DNA of 64,000 nucleotides, taken from assembly GCF_041146795.1 (NCBI RefSeq), contig NC_135174.1, forward strand, positions 22,468,878 to 22,532,877, given 5' to 3'. Origin of the DNA: Maylandia zebra (taxonomy: Eukaryota; Chordata; Actinopteri; Cichliformes; Cichlidae). Shown here piece by piece: positions 53,416 through 64,000 of this stretch. A program made the translations under genes and the position numbers. Numbering within the stretch: the first letter of the stretch is position 1; each line of letters begins with the position of its first letter. The notes below the pieces were generated by a model. It did not search any database and was not told where the DNA came from. It saw nothing but the letters and a program-made list of their open reading frames with translations.

Positions 53416-56400
53416 CCGAGCAATAGTAATAAGTGTGCCTTTTGGCATAGGCACACTTAAATATATAAATTAAAGTTGAAAATAAAATAACTGTACAACA
53501 AAATACACAATACACAGTATAGAACTATATAAGAATGTATGAAGAAATATAAATAAATAAATATATACACAATAACAGCAGCTGTACAAGTATTAACTGG
53601 AAATGAAGAATATAGTGACCAGTGTTGTGCAATCCACATTATGTCTTGTGCAGTGCAAATATGCTTAAAGTGATTTAAGTGATGAAGTGAAAACAATGTC
53701 CAGATTGTCCAGTGTGTGTAAGAACTATATGTGTGGGTCAGTACTGTGTAGTGGTGTGATTGAGAGACCGTATCGCCTGCGGGAAGAAGCTCCTCCTCAG
53801 TCTCTCTGTGTTGGTCTTCAGGGAGCGGAATCGCTTTCCTGACCTCAACAGAGAGAACAGTCTGTTGTTGGGATGACTGAGGTCCTTCACGATCTTCCTG
53901 GCCTTGGTCCAGCACCGCCTGCTGTAGATTGAGTGCAGGTCAGGGAGCTCGGAGCGGATGGTGCGCTCAGCTGATCGCACAACCCTCTGTCGAGGGTCAG
54001 CAACCTTTAACACCCAAAGAGCCATTTGGACCCGGTTTCCACGCAAAAAAAAACACTGGGAGCCGCAAATACTTTTTGAAATCTAAAATGAAGATAACAC
54101 TGTATATATTGTTTTGTTTTGTTTTTTACCTTTATGCTTTGTGTGAACAACTAAAGTAAGTAAAGTTTATTTATTAAGCGCTTTTCACAGACAGGCAGTC
54201 ACAAAGCGCTGGACACAAATATTAAAATAAACAATACAATCAATAGACATTATACACAATGTAAAAGATCAAATGCAAATAATGTAAAGAATATAAAATA
54301 CGTAGATCAACAAAAAGCTTGTTTGAACAGAAAAGTTTTTAACTGCTTCTTAAAAGATTCCACAGAGCAACTAAGGTGTGTTTCTTATGAAATCCATGAA
54401 ATGCTACAGAGAAAATTACATTTTATTTATGTAATTAACACATTTTGAACTCTTAAAGAAATATAACAAAAGGAAAGACACCCAGCTGAATTAAAATGAT
54501 CCACACATTTAGACTTTTCATCACCACTTTACGGTAACATACTGGCGTCACTGTTGCCAGCGTCATACCGTGATGCCGTGTTACGGTAGCTTACTGTTCT
54601 GCAGGATGATACCGTTTTTTGCTGGAGTAGTATAATACTCTTGGACAAATTATGGTAACGCACCGTAGCCTTTTTTACGGTATCTCACTGGCGACAGTGA
54701 CGCCAGTGAGATACCGTCTGCTTAGTACAACTGCTGTCATTCACGAAGAATGGAGGCTTCCATATTCATTCACTTCTGTACTGGCTTTACTCTTTCGATA
54801 GTCTATGACTATATAAATCTCGTATCAAAGAAACTGTTGTATTGATTTTAAAAAAATCTAAATAAAATGTTTATAAAATTCCACAAAAACAACATTTTTG
54901 TTTATTTTCTAACTACAAAAAGTTGGAACAGGTAAAAAAAAAAGGAAAATGAAGTTGGGCTAACCCCCCCCCCCCCCAAACAGCTAGCTAACAAGTCAGT
55001 GAGATAATTGGGTATAAAAAGAGCATCTTGAAGAAGATGGACAGCAGTTCAACAACATACAAAACACTAAGTCTACAAATTATTGGAAAAATGTTTCTCA
55101 ACGAAAAAACATAAAAGGTTCCTAGACTTACATCGTTTCTATAGAAAAATAATTATTTAGTCATTATTTGAATTCAATTCGATTGAGATGTGAAATGATG
55201 AATAGGATAGAGATGACACAGAACACCACAGTACCAAATAGTTATGGAGGTTTATTAGAATACAGACGGATGATGCACAGTTGTAAATATGGACAACTCT
55301 TTTTCAGATGTGTTGATGTCATCAAAGTGTAATATTCTTCTTAAAATGGTACATTTTTTCTGTGTTCCATTGTGTATAATATGTGGGTTTATCCGATTTG
55401 CAAATAACTGCAGTCTGATTTGATTTACACTTTACACAATGTTCCAGCATGTTTCGAATTAGAGTTGCTTTATGATGATACTTCACATGAAATTGCTCAC
55501 TGTCCCACAAGCAGTTTATATATGGCAGATATTTGTAGTCAACACCTAGACATTGGTATTGCACTTTTAGCTAGCAACAACTGATAAAATGTATTCTTGT
55601 CTTGTCTGGCAGGATGAATGGTGCCATCACTAAGGGTTATGAGGAAGATGTAGGAAACAAAACATCGGTTTACGTTCACACAGCCCACTCCATCACGACA
55701 TCACTTTACTTGCTCAAGAAGTACGGGTACAAATCTGCCCCTCATGACGAGGTACTTAAACTTCAAAGACAACAGTGTTGTATCGTACTTATTTTCCCTG
55801 CACAGAATAAACATAAGGGCTCCCCTTTTCCTTTTGACAGGGTATAAAATATGTGTTGATTCCAGAGGGGATGAGGGATTTCCAGTGGCTAAAGGCTCTT
55901 CTGAGAGGAGAAAAGGTCTCTGCTGGCCCATACCGCAATAAACTGTGAGTATAAAATGCAAAAAAAAGAAAGAAAATTAATCAAGAAATGTTTTCACCAC
56001 TTTCAAAAAGTTGCAATTATCCCATTAAGGAATTAAGACTCCAACTGTATTTGTTTACGTCTTGTTTTGTTTTTTGAATCATGATGTAAATGTTTTGTAC
56101 TCCCAAACACATATGTTTGTTTATTTTTCAGTAAATAAATAAACACTATAACCTTCTATTTTTCTATTTCTATTTTATGGGACACATAATGATGCCACTG
56201 AGGAGAAAGTTATTAAGATTATTTGTACTATCATACATTATCCTTTACAGTATTTATACAACAATTGGACAAAATAAAATATTAATCAATACAAATATAT
56301 ATATTTAATCTATTAATTTATTCAAAGTCTGTTATCTTAGGTCAACACTGTAACATAATATAATATAGAAAAAAAAAGAAAGAAAAAAAACATGAATTTA

Positions 56401-58080
56401 ACCAAATTAAATTCAACCAGTTGCCATTTGTTTCACAAATGCAAATTTTGAGTGTACATGGAAGCTTTACCTGCATACATATAAAATGTTTGTGACATGT
56501 AATTTAAATGTATCTTTCTAATATAATGTCTTTTACAAATCAAAATATCTTCTGTGGCATATATGTGACTAACAAGTGTGCCATATTTCGTCTTCTAACC
56601 TCACCAGACCAAGGACCTACTATTCAGGGCAATACAATGAAAGTCGTTTCTACGTTCTGCACCAGGACTTCCTCCGATATGTGCGGAACAGGTCAGCCTG
56701 CAATTAACACCCTGTACATAGTATTTTTGTTAAAAGGGCTATGAATAGTTAGAAGAAAGCTTTCATGGCTACTGGATGGACTCACGCGCAGACAGTTCTT
56801 TCTTTGAGAACAAAAGGAGATTATTTATTTACAACAGGGATCACCTCAGTGCTATATATATGTGCAGTGAGTTGGGAGGGGGTCCAGGGAGAGAAGGGGG
56901 GGGGGGGGTATCCACACACATGCTTCCTCTTCCACACAGTCACCGCCACAGCTCCTCCGCACACACGCACTCCTCTTCAGCCACACTCGCTCTGAAACTC
57001 CACACACGCTGCCACACCCGTTTGTTGTTTACAGCTCTACCCCAGGAATGCAACCTTGTTAGCTAATTCAACCATACAGTTGGGATTCCTATTAGAAATG
57101 AACGATAAGGATGAGAAACAAGCAAAACATCACTGGAATAACTGTTATAAGATTGTAACTCAGACATGAATGTCAGCATGAACAGTCCTTGAACAATGTA
57201 ATTATACAGTACTTTCCCCATTTACTTTGAAAATGGGAAATATTTGCAGCAATTTATTGAAACATGTGCAAACATACATAGACATACAATATATTAGACA
57301 AAATATATTGGTACAATTCTAACCAATCAATGTTTGGTGTGACCACCTTTATTTTTCAACACAGTCTGAACTCTCTCAGACAAACTTTCCTGTAATTCCT
57401 TTAAGTGGTCTTCAGGAGTAGGACTCCAGTCTTCTTGAAGAACATCAAGTAATTTACACTGAGTAATTTTCTATGCATGTGTTCTTTTACAGTGTGTTTG
57501 GGATTTGGAGGTTGCCTATTCTGCTGTCATAGAAGTGTAGCTCATTTTCCCCATGTGTATGCTTAATTGATGCTTCTTCTTCACTCACAGGTTCTTACTG
57601 TCACCTAATCTGAATAAAACATTCTGGTCTTTGGTCAGACCAACCAACGGGGCATTCACTGTCTTCTTGGCTCTGCACACCTGTGACATAGTGAGTTAAA
57701 ACTACTTGAACTTTGTGTGCTTATTGCTGGTATTCACAGCTTTAGAAGCATTGACCTGGCAATTAACTCTAGAATGAGCAAGTCAACTTTCAGGAGCTTT
57801 CTCACACAGCCCAGATGAATCAGAAATAAGATGAAGAGTCAAAGACACCTTTCATGAAAAAGCACATTTTTACTCTGCAAGTTAAACAAAAGGTCCGCCC
57901 CATTGGGATTAATACAGTGCCACCCACCACATACTTCCCTTCATGAAACATAAGCGTTTTCACTGTTCTTGGTGTTTTAAATCCAAGAATAACTGGGATG
58001 AATCTGATGGATCCCAACCATCATAGCCTTTGCCTCTCTAACTTTGTCCTCAACCTGCCTTCCTCTTATTTTAATAAAAA

Positions 58081-58162
<82 letters not shown>

Positions 58163-58401
58163 ATTATAATATATTTGTCCTACTCTTTTCCCCCCCTTTC
58201 TGTTTTCCTCAGGTCGATGCATATGGATTCATGACTGACGACTACGTCAAATATCCTAACTACTATGTTGAGAAAAACATGAGCAAAGTCATTTTCTACG
58301 CCAACCATGACTACATTTTGGAGAAGAATACATGGAAAGACCTTCATAACAGGAAAATAATCAGGCTGTTTCGAAGAACTGAGTCAAAAGCAAAGAACTA
58401 A
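50626..58401 (+). CDS. st6galnac1-like: ST6GalNAc-type alpha-2,6-sialyltransferase copy B
   Basis: Predicted Golgi enzyme moving sialic acid from CMP-Neu5Ac to the 6-position of O-linked GalNAc. Exons: 50626-50723, 50881-51154, 51377-51539, 52379-52541, 55613-55751, 55841-55944, 56608-56691, 57591-57690 and 58213-58401. All are GT-AG with exact phase agreement, 437 residues. Exon 1 gives MAELILK, then a hydrophobic anchor ([18 protein letters not shown]). Stem to about residue 195. Motif L from C207 ([19 protein letters not shown]), motif S 358-381 ([22 protein letters not shown]), motif III YYVE 392-395, motif VS H407-x4-E412. [10 protein letters not shown] and [11 protein letters not shown] recall ST6GALNAC1 more than ST6GALNAC2, although the stem is much shorter than in mammalian ST6GALNAC1. 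T212 replaces the usual Asn of motif L and N361 the usual Ser/Thr of motif S. Confidence 0.88.
52605..53995 (-). mobile_element. Rex1-like LINE, 5'-truncated, in intron 4 of copy B
   Basis: The minus strand ends in (TTTGAA)n at 52605-52640. Upstream is an open C-terminal reverse-transcriptase stretch ([44 protein letters not shown]; 53757-53990) very like the LINE at 11.3 kb. Not present in copy A. A second element is nested in its 3' untranslated part. Confidence 0.8.
52888..53457. mobile_element. Inverted-end element with internal duplication
   Basis: GTGTGCCTATGCC on the left and GGCATAGGCACAC on the right form a perfect 13-bp inverted pair. Inside, a block of about 110 bp (AAAAAACTATAGAAGTAATA .. 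CTTGTCTCAAAACTGT) occurs twice (about 53100-53210 and 53245-53350), followed by an (AAT)n run at 53381-53413. Nested in the LINE. Confidence 0.65.
53996..54527. repeat. hAT-like fragment and other repeat debris
   Basis: Starts GGGTCAGCAACCTTTAACACC with AAAGAGCCATTTGGACCC, a common fish hAT terminus. Further right is a TAAAGTTTATTTATTAAGCG / CAAAGCGCTGGACAC repeat. No coding signal. Confidence 0.45.
54528..54717. repeat. ACGGTA-rich palindromic repeat with perfect hairpin
   Basis: Contains a perfect 17-bp inverted repeat, ACGGTATCTCACTGGCG (54677-54693) and its complement (54701-54717), with a 7-base loop. Related broken units (ACGGTAACATACTGGCG, ACGGTAGCTTACTG) lie upstream. Confidence 0.8.
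58082..58158. repeat. (CA)n microsatellite in last intron of copy B
   Basis: Pure CA run, equivalent to 21285-21352. Confidence 0.98.
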
Positions 58402-59450
58402 AAGCAACGCTGACATGATCAAGATTTCTGATTACCAGATTTAAAAACAACTATGTGTACTTTCCAAAGACTGAGACAATATGTGATGCTCAGTTTTACT
58501 CATTATGGTAGCTGGTTTTATTTTTCTGCAACTCCTTTTGTGGTTTTATCAAAAGCAAAAGACGATCGAGCAGTAATATCTCATTAATGATGCAAACTAA
58601 ACCATCCAAAGCAAAGACGCTATGATTATTATCACTCATGTTATTTTATTAAAGTGCATCTCTGTGGGTAAATTTCCATAGATTAAAATCAAGCATCGAC
58701 AACAGCTGGGATTGAGTCAAGAGCATTAATGCAGATGAACTCTTTGCCTCTTTATTTTTACTATTGGTTTAATTTGGTCACATTGAAGGGGTTTTCAGCA
58801 TAAATGGCAGTTTTATAAATTTTCTTGCATTTGAATACTTGATATTGTTTGGTTACTATTGGTTGCAGATTTTCAGTTTTCATTTATGCTTTTTCAGCTT
58901 ATATATCAAATATTGACAAAAGAGTAATATGTAATCCAGGTATATCTGTATAATTATTTACGTCTGATGTGTTATTTAGCTTTAAGATAAACGCTGTTAA
59001 TACCTGTTTGTGACAGCTGTAGTTACAGCTTTTACTTGTGGCACAATATCTTCATGTTGAAACCAAATAGCCAATTATATAGTCCACCCCTGGAAAAAGG
59101 CATAATAACAAGATTATATTATTATCCTTTTTTTATTTGTTTGTTTGTTGGATTTTAGTGGTTGACTTTGCTTTTATAGTAAATTTAAATTTCTAGAGGT
59201 TTAATGGAGAAAAAAGCTGTGATTTTATTGTGGTGGTTTGTTTTGATGTTACAGTTTTTCTCTGTTATTTTATTTTCTTAATTAGTTCAAAAGTTGTATC
59301 TTTCAGAAAAATTATTTTTTGTGAAACACAAAATGTTCAGTCAAACACAACAAGTTTTGTATAGAGTTGTTTGATGTATCAATGACATCCAAAGACAGCT
59401 CAAATGATCTGTAACATCTGTGTACATTGTGCATGTAATTTTATGTAGGA

Positions 59451-59456
59451 AATAAA
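59451..59456 (+). terminator. Possible polyadenylation signal of copy B
   Basis: AATAAA about 1.05 kb after the stop codon, followed within 20-40 bases by a GT-rich stretch (TTTTGTGGGATGTG). The same sequence is kept in unit A at about 25381. Placement is inferred; other AATAAA-like sites exist. Confidence 0.35.
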
Positions 59457-59905
59457 GCTGACTTTTGTGGGATGTGTTAATTTTGTATTTTATAATTTAC
59501 TAGCATAATGTAAACATACTTCTATTTCTAGTTTGCTTAAAAGTTTTAACCTAAAATCACTGTGCCCTGTAGCATCCCTTATTTATACTTTATCTTTTGC
59601 TTTATGATTCTTTTCTTGCTGCTGCTCATTTCTGTTATCATCTCATCCTATTCACAGTTCTTCATCCTGCAATTCCCCTTATCCAGTGGTACATTTCCTC
59701 CTTTCCAAAATGTCCTAATAAGATGATGTCTCATCATTAGATATGTCTCTGTGCAGAGTCTGTGCCTTAAAATATAAAGCTCCTTGGGATCACTGGCATT
59801 GTGAACAGGTGCTAAATAAATTTAATGAATTGAATGTTAACATATTAGTCCATTAATTTAATGCATCTATGCTGTTCTTCTTTTCCCTTATGCAAGAACA
59901 GAACA

Positions 59906-60202
59906 GCATATCTCATTTTAAAATCAGCAGCACCTCAAAGGAAATCTAGGCAAAGGATATTATTATTTGAGCACGAGAAAGGGGAAATAAATTTGTCATA
60001 TTTGTAAGCGATCTGTCACTCAAAGACTAAATGCATGTAATGTGAAAAGAAAATAATCCAGTCCATTTTTTTTTTTTAGATCAGAAGCATAGTGTTATTT
60101 TTGTGGCGGTGTTAAACTGCACTGTGCATTCACGGAGCTATAACTGATAGTTGATCTTTGGAATGTGGTTTTACTTCCCCATTAACAGGGTTGGCAAATA
60201 AA
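59906..60202. other. No gene recognised
   Basis: Right flank of the duplication; AT-rich and non-coding. Confidence 0.4.
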
Positions 60203-60440
60203 TGGTAAAATGGCCTGTATTTGTATAGCGCTTTTACTAGTCCCTAAGGACCCCAAAGTGCTTTACACATCCAGTCATCCACCCATTCACGCACACATTC
60301 ACACACTGCTACATTGTAGCCACAGCCACTCTGGGGCGCACTGACAGAGGCGAGGCTGCTGGACACTGGCGCCACCGGGCCCTCTGACCACCACCAGTAG
60401 GCAACGGGTGAAGTGTCTTGCCCAAGGACACCTGTGTCAA
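60203..60440 (-). repeat. tRNA-like SINE-family copy
   Basis: The minus strand reads TGTCCTTGGGCAAGACACTT, then GGCGCCAGTGTCC, GTGTGTGAATGTG, AAAGCACTTTGGGGTCC and CATTTTACCATTT. Longest copy of this family in the window. Confidence 0.65.
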
Positions 60441-60985
60441 GGTTACTGTGTGCCAAGCCGGAAGTATTTAAATAAATTTGCTATTGTCGTAAGTGGAAAG
60501 TTCCACAGCTCTAATGGAAAATACCACATTTCCATTTGTAGTGATGTGGGATGTGGGAACAGAACATATGCTCACATTGGTTACTACTATAGTTTTAGGA
60601 CCCTTACATAGCATAGTCTCTGTTATAGTGTGTACACTGTCATTATTATAGTCTGTTCAGAGCGCTATGCTTCCACTACTGTAGATATATTTATAGCACT
60701 GTGTAGATCTGTTTACCACACACTAGTACATCTGTATATATGTAGCACATCTGTATGTTATACAGATCATCTCTGTATATGTATATCTATACATATGTAT
60801 ACAAAAGTACATCTGTACATTTGTCTGTAGTTCAGTCCAAAGATGATTAATTCATTGACACCCTAGCCAGGACGAGGACCCCAATTCTCACCTCCAAAGT
60901 ACACAGTCCTTTTAGAAAGGTCATTTCAAGAATGATTTTCTGTGTTGAGTTGGGCATGACCAGTTCAAAAGCTCTCGTAATATCT
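60441..60985. other. No gene recognised
   Basis: TGTATATA-rich sequence around 60735-60820. No coding signal. Confidence 0.4.
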
Positions 60986-61418
60986 ATAATACGAGTCACT
61001 GATGTCTTGATGCATTCTCAATCATCCAGGAAAGTAAATCTCCACAAAGTTGATTCTGTTCATCTGGATGTAGCGTTTTGTGGGAGAAACGTTTCGTCAC
61101 TCATCCACGTGACTTCTTCAGTCTCAGCTGACTGCAGGTTTCCCCAATCTTATAAACAGTACATTTGCATAATGACTGAAACCAGCCCACTGAAGGAACA
61201 AAGGGCTGGGAGGTCAGTTCCTTAATCTTAATTATGCAAATTCTCATGGCCATTGATCAACAACCAATGACCAAAACCCACTAATCAAAGCGATCAATGG
61301 TGGAAGATGTACCCTGTAGGTGTAAATAGACTGCAGAGTCCTGGCCTGACGAGGCTTACACCTACAGGCCAGTGGACACTCTCTCAAGGATGAGGATGTA
61401 CACATCTTGGACAGGGCA
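60986..61418 (+). mobile_element. Penelope-like element remnant
   Basis: The + strand near 61376-61412 reads SGHSLKDEDVHILDRA, which resembles the end of the GIY-YIG endonuclease domain of Penelope-like elements (…HS..D..V.ILDRE). The part at 61010-61140 (TTTTGTGGGAGAAACGTTTC) is a repeat commonly linked with these elements. No intact frame. Confidence 0.45.
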
Positions 61419-62312
61419 ACACGTTCTCACTCCCAACTCGTCAAACGTGTGACGCATGGTCAGGCTCCCTCTGCTGCACTTATGGACGCGCAGGGTACCC
61501 CTCTCGCGTCGGGAATTGACGTGAAGGGTCCTCCGATTGAAGAGATTGCCGGGAAGTGCCTGTTGTCGGTATATTTAGACATTTTCCAAATCACATTGTA
61601 GTGACGTATACAGAACACAATAAATTATATAATGTAAACAACTACCTGAAAAACAGGTAGAACGATACTTTTGTATGGTTTATTGCATTTACGGAGGGAG
61701 TGATGTATGCTGGGTAATGGCACAGCTAGCTACTGGGTGACTTTATTCACCCGCTTCGGCTGTTATCAGTCCATACATTAGCGTTATTAGCACAAACCAG
61801 TCCCATAGATATGGGCCATCTCCTGCTAGATTGTTCAGAAGGTTGTTCTCATCCATCCAGATGGAGGATCACTAACAGGAGCGTGGGAAGACTCCAGAAT
61901 CCACTCTGGCTGGAATCCGGTGGATATGCAGTGTGTACAGGTAAGACCATTTAAACGGACAGCATTTATAGAATGACTATTAAAAGTCAGCGAGTGTCAG
62001 TAATGTTAATGTGGTTATGTTAGTAATACACCGAGTGCTAATATAACAGCTTTAAGATGCATTTGTAGATGTTATTACGTGTTTTACCGTCTTTATGGTG
62101 CTAGCTTAAAGTTACGGTGTAAACGTTAGCTTATATTGGAGGAAAGCTGTTACTGGTTAAACGATGTTAGCACAGAAATATTAGCTTCTGTCATGACTGA
62201 TGAAGTTGCTGGTTAATAAAGTTTTCAGTAAAGTGTTTAATCGCAGCCACAGATTGACAGCAAATATCTCGGTTAGCTTCAGTGCATCTATAATAAATAT
62301 GTGCAAGTTTCA
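61419..62312 (+). repeat. Right arm of the distant inverted repeat
   Basis: Reverse-complement match of 8512-9413. A CGGGAAGTGCC ETS-like site lies at about 61550 and a donor TACAG|GTAAGACC at 61940/61941. If this is a promoter and first exon, the gene runs to the right, in the opposite direction to the left arm's gene. Confidence 0.7.
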
Positions 62313-63757
62313 GTGCTTCGTTTAAACTGTATGATACTTATACTGACCCAGGGTCAGTGTAAAATACAATCCTAGCTGTGTGAACAAAGCCTGGCTCCTT
62401 TAATCCTGCATGACAAACCTCAGGATGCAGGTTATTATTACTCTTTCCTGCTGGCACACCTGTCACACCTGAGAGTCAGCTAGAAACTTACAGTGATGTG
62501 GACATCATGCAAAGACTGCCAGACTCTGTAATACTGCAAATGATCAGTGACTCAGGTTAACACTAAACTTTAAACGGCACCTCTGTGTCTCTGTGTGCTG
62601 AACATCTAGGATTGAGTCAGGCTGCATCAGCTGAAGCTGTTATTTGTATATATCAGTATTTTTTATTCAGGTGTGGGGAAAATACGTAAGACTGCAGTGA
62701 AGCGATGCACCAGATTAATCCCTGGCCAAAGGTATCGTACTTAAATCAGACTACTGATCCAGCCACATCAGCCTTTTGTGAGGTCTGTTTAAAGTAGACT
62801 AAAAGTGAACTGCAGGTTCCTGAGAGGTGGACTGTGAGCACAGAAACACATGTTCATACATACAGCTGCAGCAAACTTACATTAATTTTAAATAGATTTG
62901 TTACTCTGATGTCTGTCTCTGTGTTAGTCCTCTGACAGACTGGTGACCTGTCCAGGTGTGCTCTACCTGTGACTACTGGGACAGGCTCTAGCCTCTGTAA
63001 TAGAAATGTTCTGTTATTCTCATTTTAAGTATTTAAGTGCTTATGCATATGCTTAGTTGTGACACTGTTATAGACTGTTCAGTGAAAGTTTCTAAAACTA
63101 GATGAACTTACTTCAGCGTCAGCAGTTTGAGAAAACAACTCCCTTTACAGGTGCTGACAAGGCCAAGGGCACAAAACAGCTTAACCATTGATCCGTTGAA
63201 GTGTGGTAGGATCAGTTTGTAACTTCCTCCCTCTTCCTTGGAATGCATAAAGGAGGAGGAGCACAACTTCTGTGGCAGCGCTGACATGACTGAACTGTGA
63301 TGTTTGATGTGTGTTGGCGCAGTAATAAATAGCTTGATCACAGCTCTTTCTGTGTTGCAGACTTTATTTCAAAAATTCCACGACCCCCCCCCCCCCCCAC
63401 TGTGAACCTGAATTGAATATTCAGAAGACATTTGTTTAAATAGTTCTACAAATCTGAGCTGTCGGTGTGTCCTTGGATTGTGTGGTAATAATATTAGAGC
63501 CTGCAATCTTTCTTACTGAATCTCTACTATGAGTCATGTTACCTGAGATTAATTCTATGTTTACCTGTCAGCCTGGACGAATGTGCTGTGTGAAGGAAAT
63601 TAAATTAAATCAGATCTGAACTGCGTACATTTGAGGAACCTGTTCATATTTAATTGAAATATGAACCAGTGATTTTTTTGATTGCTGATTCCAAGAGAGT
63701 CTTTGTGGAAATCCTGTTTGGCTTTTTGTCATTTTAATTCTCTTCTCTGTTTTCCAG
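62313..63757. other. Possible intron; no gene recognised
   Basis: Non-coding, with a C tract at about 63386-63397. It would be intron 1 if the exon at 63758 belongs to the promoter copy at 61.4-61.9 kb. Confidence 0.3.
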
Positions 63758-63938
63758 AACAGTTCTCCACAGTCGCTGTCCACATGGGTCAGTGGGACCA
63801 AGAAGCACTCTGCTAATGTGGGACTCTGACCAGCAACATCCAGCAAGACCCAGACAGCGTTTTCTATCTCCCAGCTGCAGTTTTTTGTTTGTCTGTGACT
63901 GGAGAGTCAGATTTTTGTTGAGCTTCACACTTGCAGAG
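63758..63938 (+). other. Candidate internal exon, probably untranslated
   Basis: A strong acceptor (TCTTCTCTGTTTTCCAG) and a strong donor (CAGAG|GTAAGTCAG) bound 181 bases. The only ATG frame (63784) closes after ten codons, so it looks like 5' untranslated sequence. Weak evidence only. Confidence 0.35.
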
Positions 63939-64000
63939 GTAAGTCAGTTTGCAGAGATCCCTCCCACCCTGGCTTTTATGTGCTAGATTTCTTATCTGAA

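Larger units (their letters stand above)
50499..59905 (+). repeat. Tandem segmental duplication, unit B
   Basis: Second copy of unit A (9879-25834). It lacks the LINE, MITE and retroposon found in intron 3 of copy A. It carries its own insertions in intron 4 and intron 7. Confidence 0.9.

Overview
This is vertebrate nuclear DNA, almost certainly from a teleost. It is AT-rich, with GT-AG introns and (CA)n and (TA)n microsatellites. It is packed with fish-type transposons: Rex1-like and L2-like LINEs, hAT, PIF/Harbinger, P-like and piggyBac-like elements, a Penelope trace, and a tRNA-like SINE family. A percomorph, perhaps a cichlid, is a guess. No prokaryotic genes, CRISPR arrays or tRNA genes were seen.

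The core of the window (about 9.9-59.9 kb) is a sialyltransferase cluster. A direct tandem duplication (unit A 9879-25834, unit B 50499-59905) carries two copies of a nine-exon ST6GalNAc-type gene on the + strand. Copy B (50626-58401) is open over all nine exons and predicts 437 residues: a type II membrane anchor, then sialylmotifs L, S, III and VS. Copy A (10006-21580) is broken twice. It has a nonsense codon inside the membrane anchor and a 14-base deletion that stops the frame before motifs III and VS. Between the copies, on the - strand, lies a seven-exon ST8Sia-type gene (27414-44638, 351 residues). Its first coding exon sits 12.4 kb upstream of exon 2. These families act one after another on O-glycans (GalNAc sialylation, then alpha-2,8 extension), so the block may be a small O-glycan sialylation cluster. 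Both genes have replaced the usual Asn of sialylmotif L. The ST6GalNAc gene also has Asn in place of the usual Ser/Thr in motif S.

The large ST8Sia intron 1 (32.2-44.5 kb) holds a near-complete L2-like LINE broken by three insertions, and a nest in which a Harbinger element sits in a hAT element that sits between inverted LTR-like arms. Comparing units A and B gives empty sites for several insertions, which fixes their target duplications and relative ages.

The left flank (0-9.4 kb) has a THAP-bearing DNA transposon with a perfect 8-bp target duplication. It also has a second element pairing a SWIM-type protein fragment with an intact-looking two-exon THAP gene on the opposite strand, inserted in a LINE. 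A 0.9-kb sequence at 8512-9413 recurs inverted at 61419-62312, outside both duplication units. It ends in a splice-donor-like site and may be a duplicated promoter/first exon. The extreme flanks hold only weak candidate exons.
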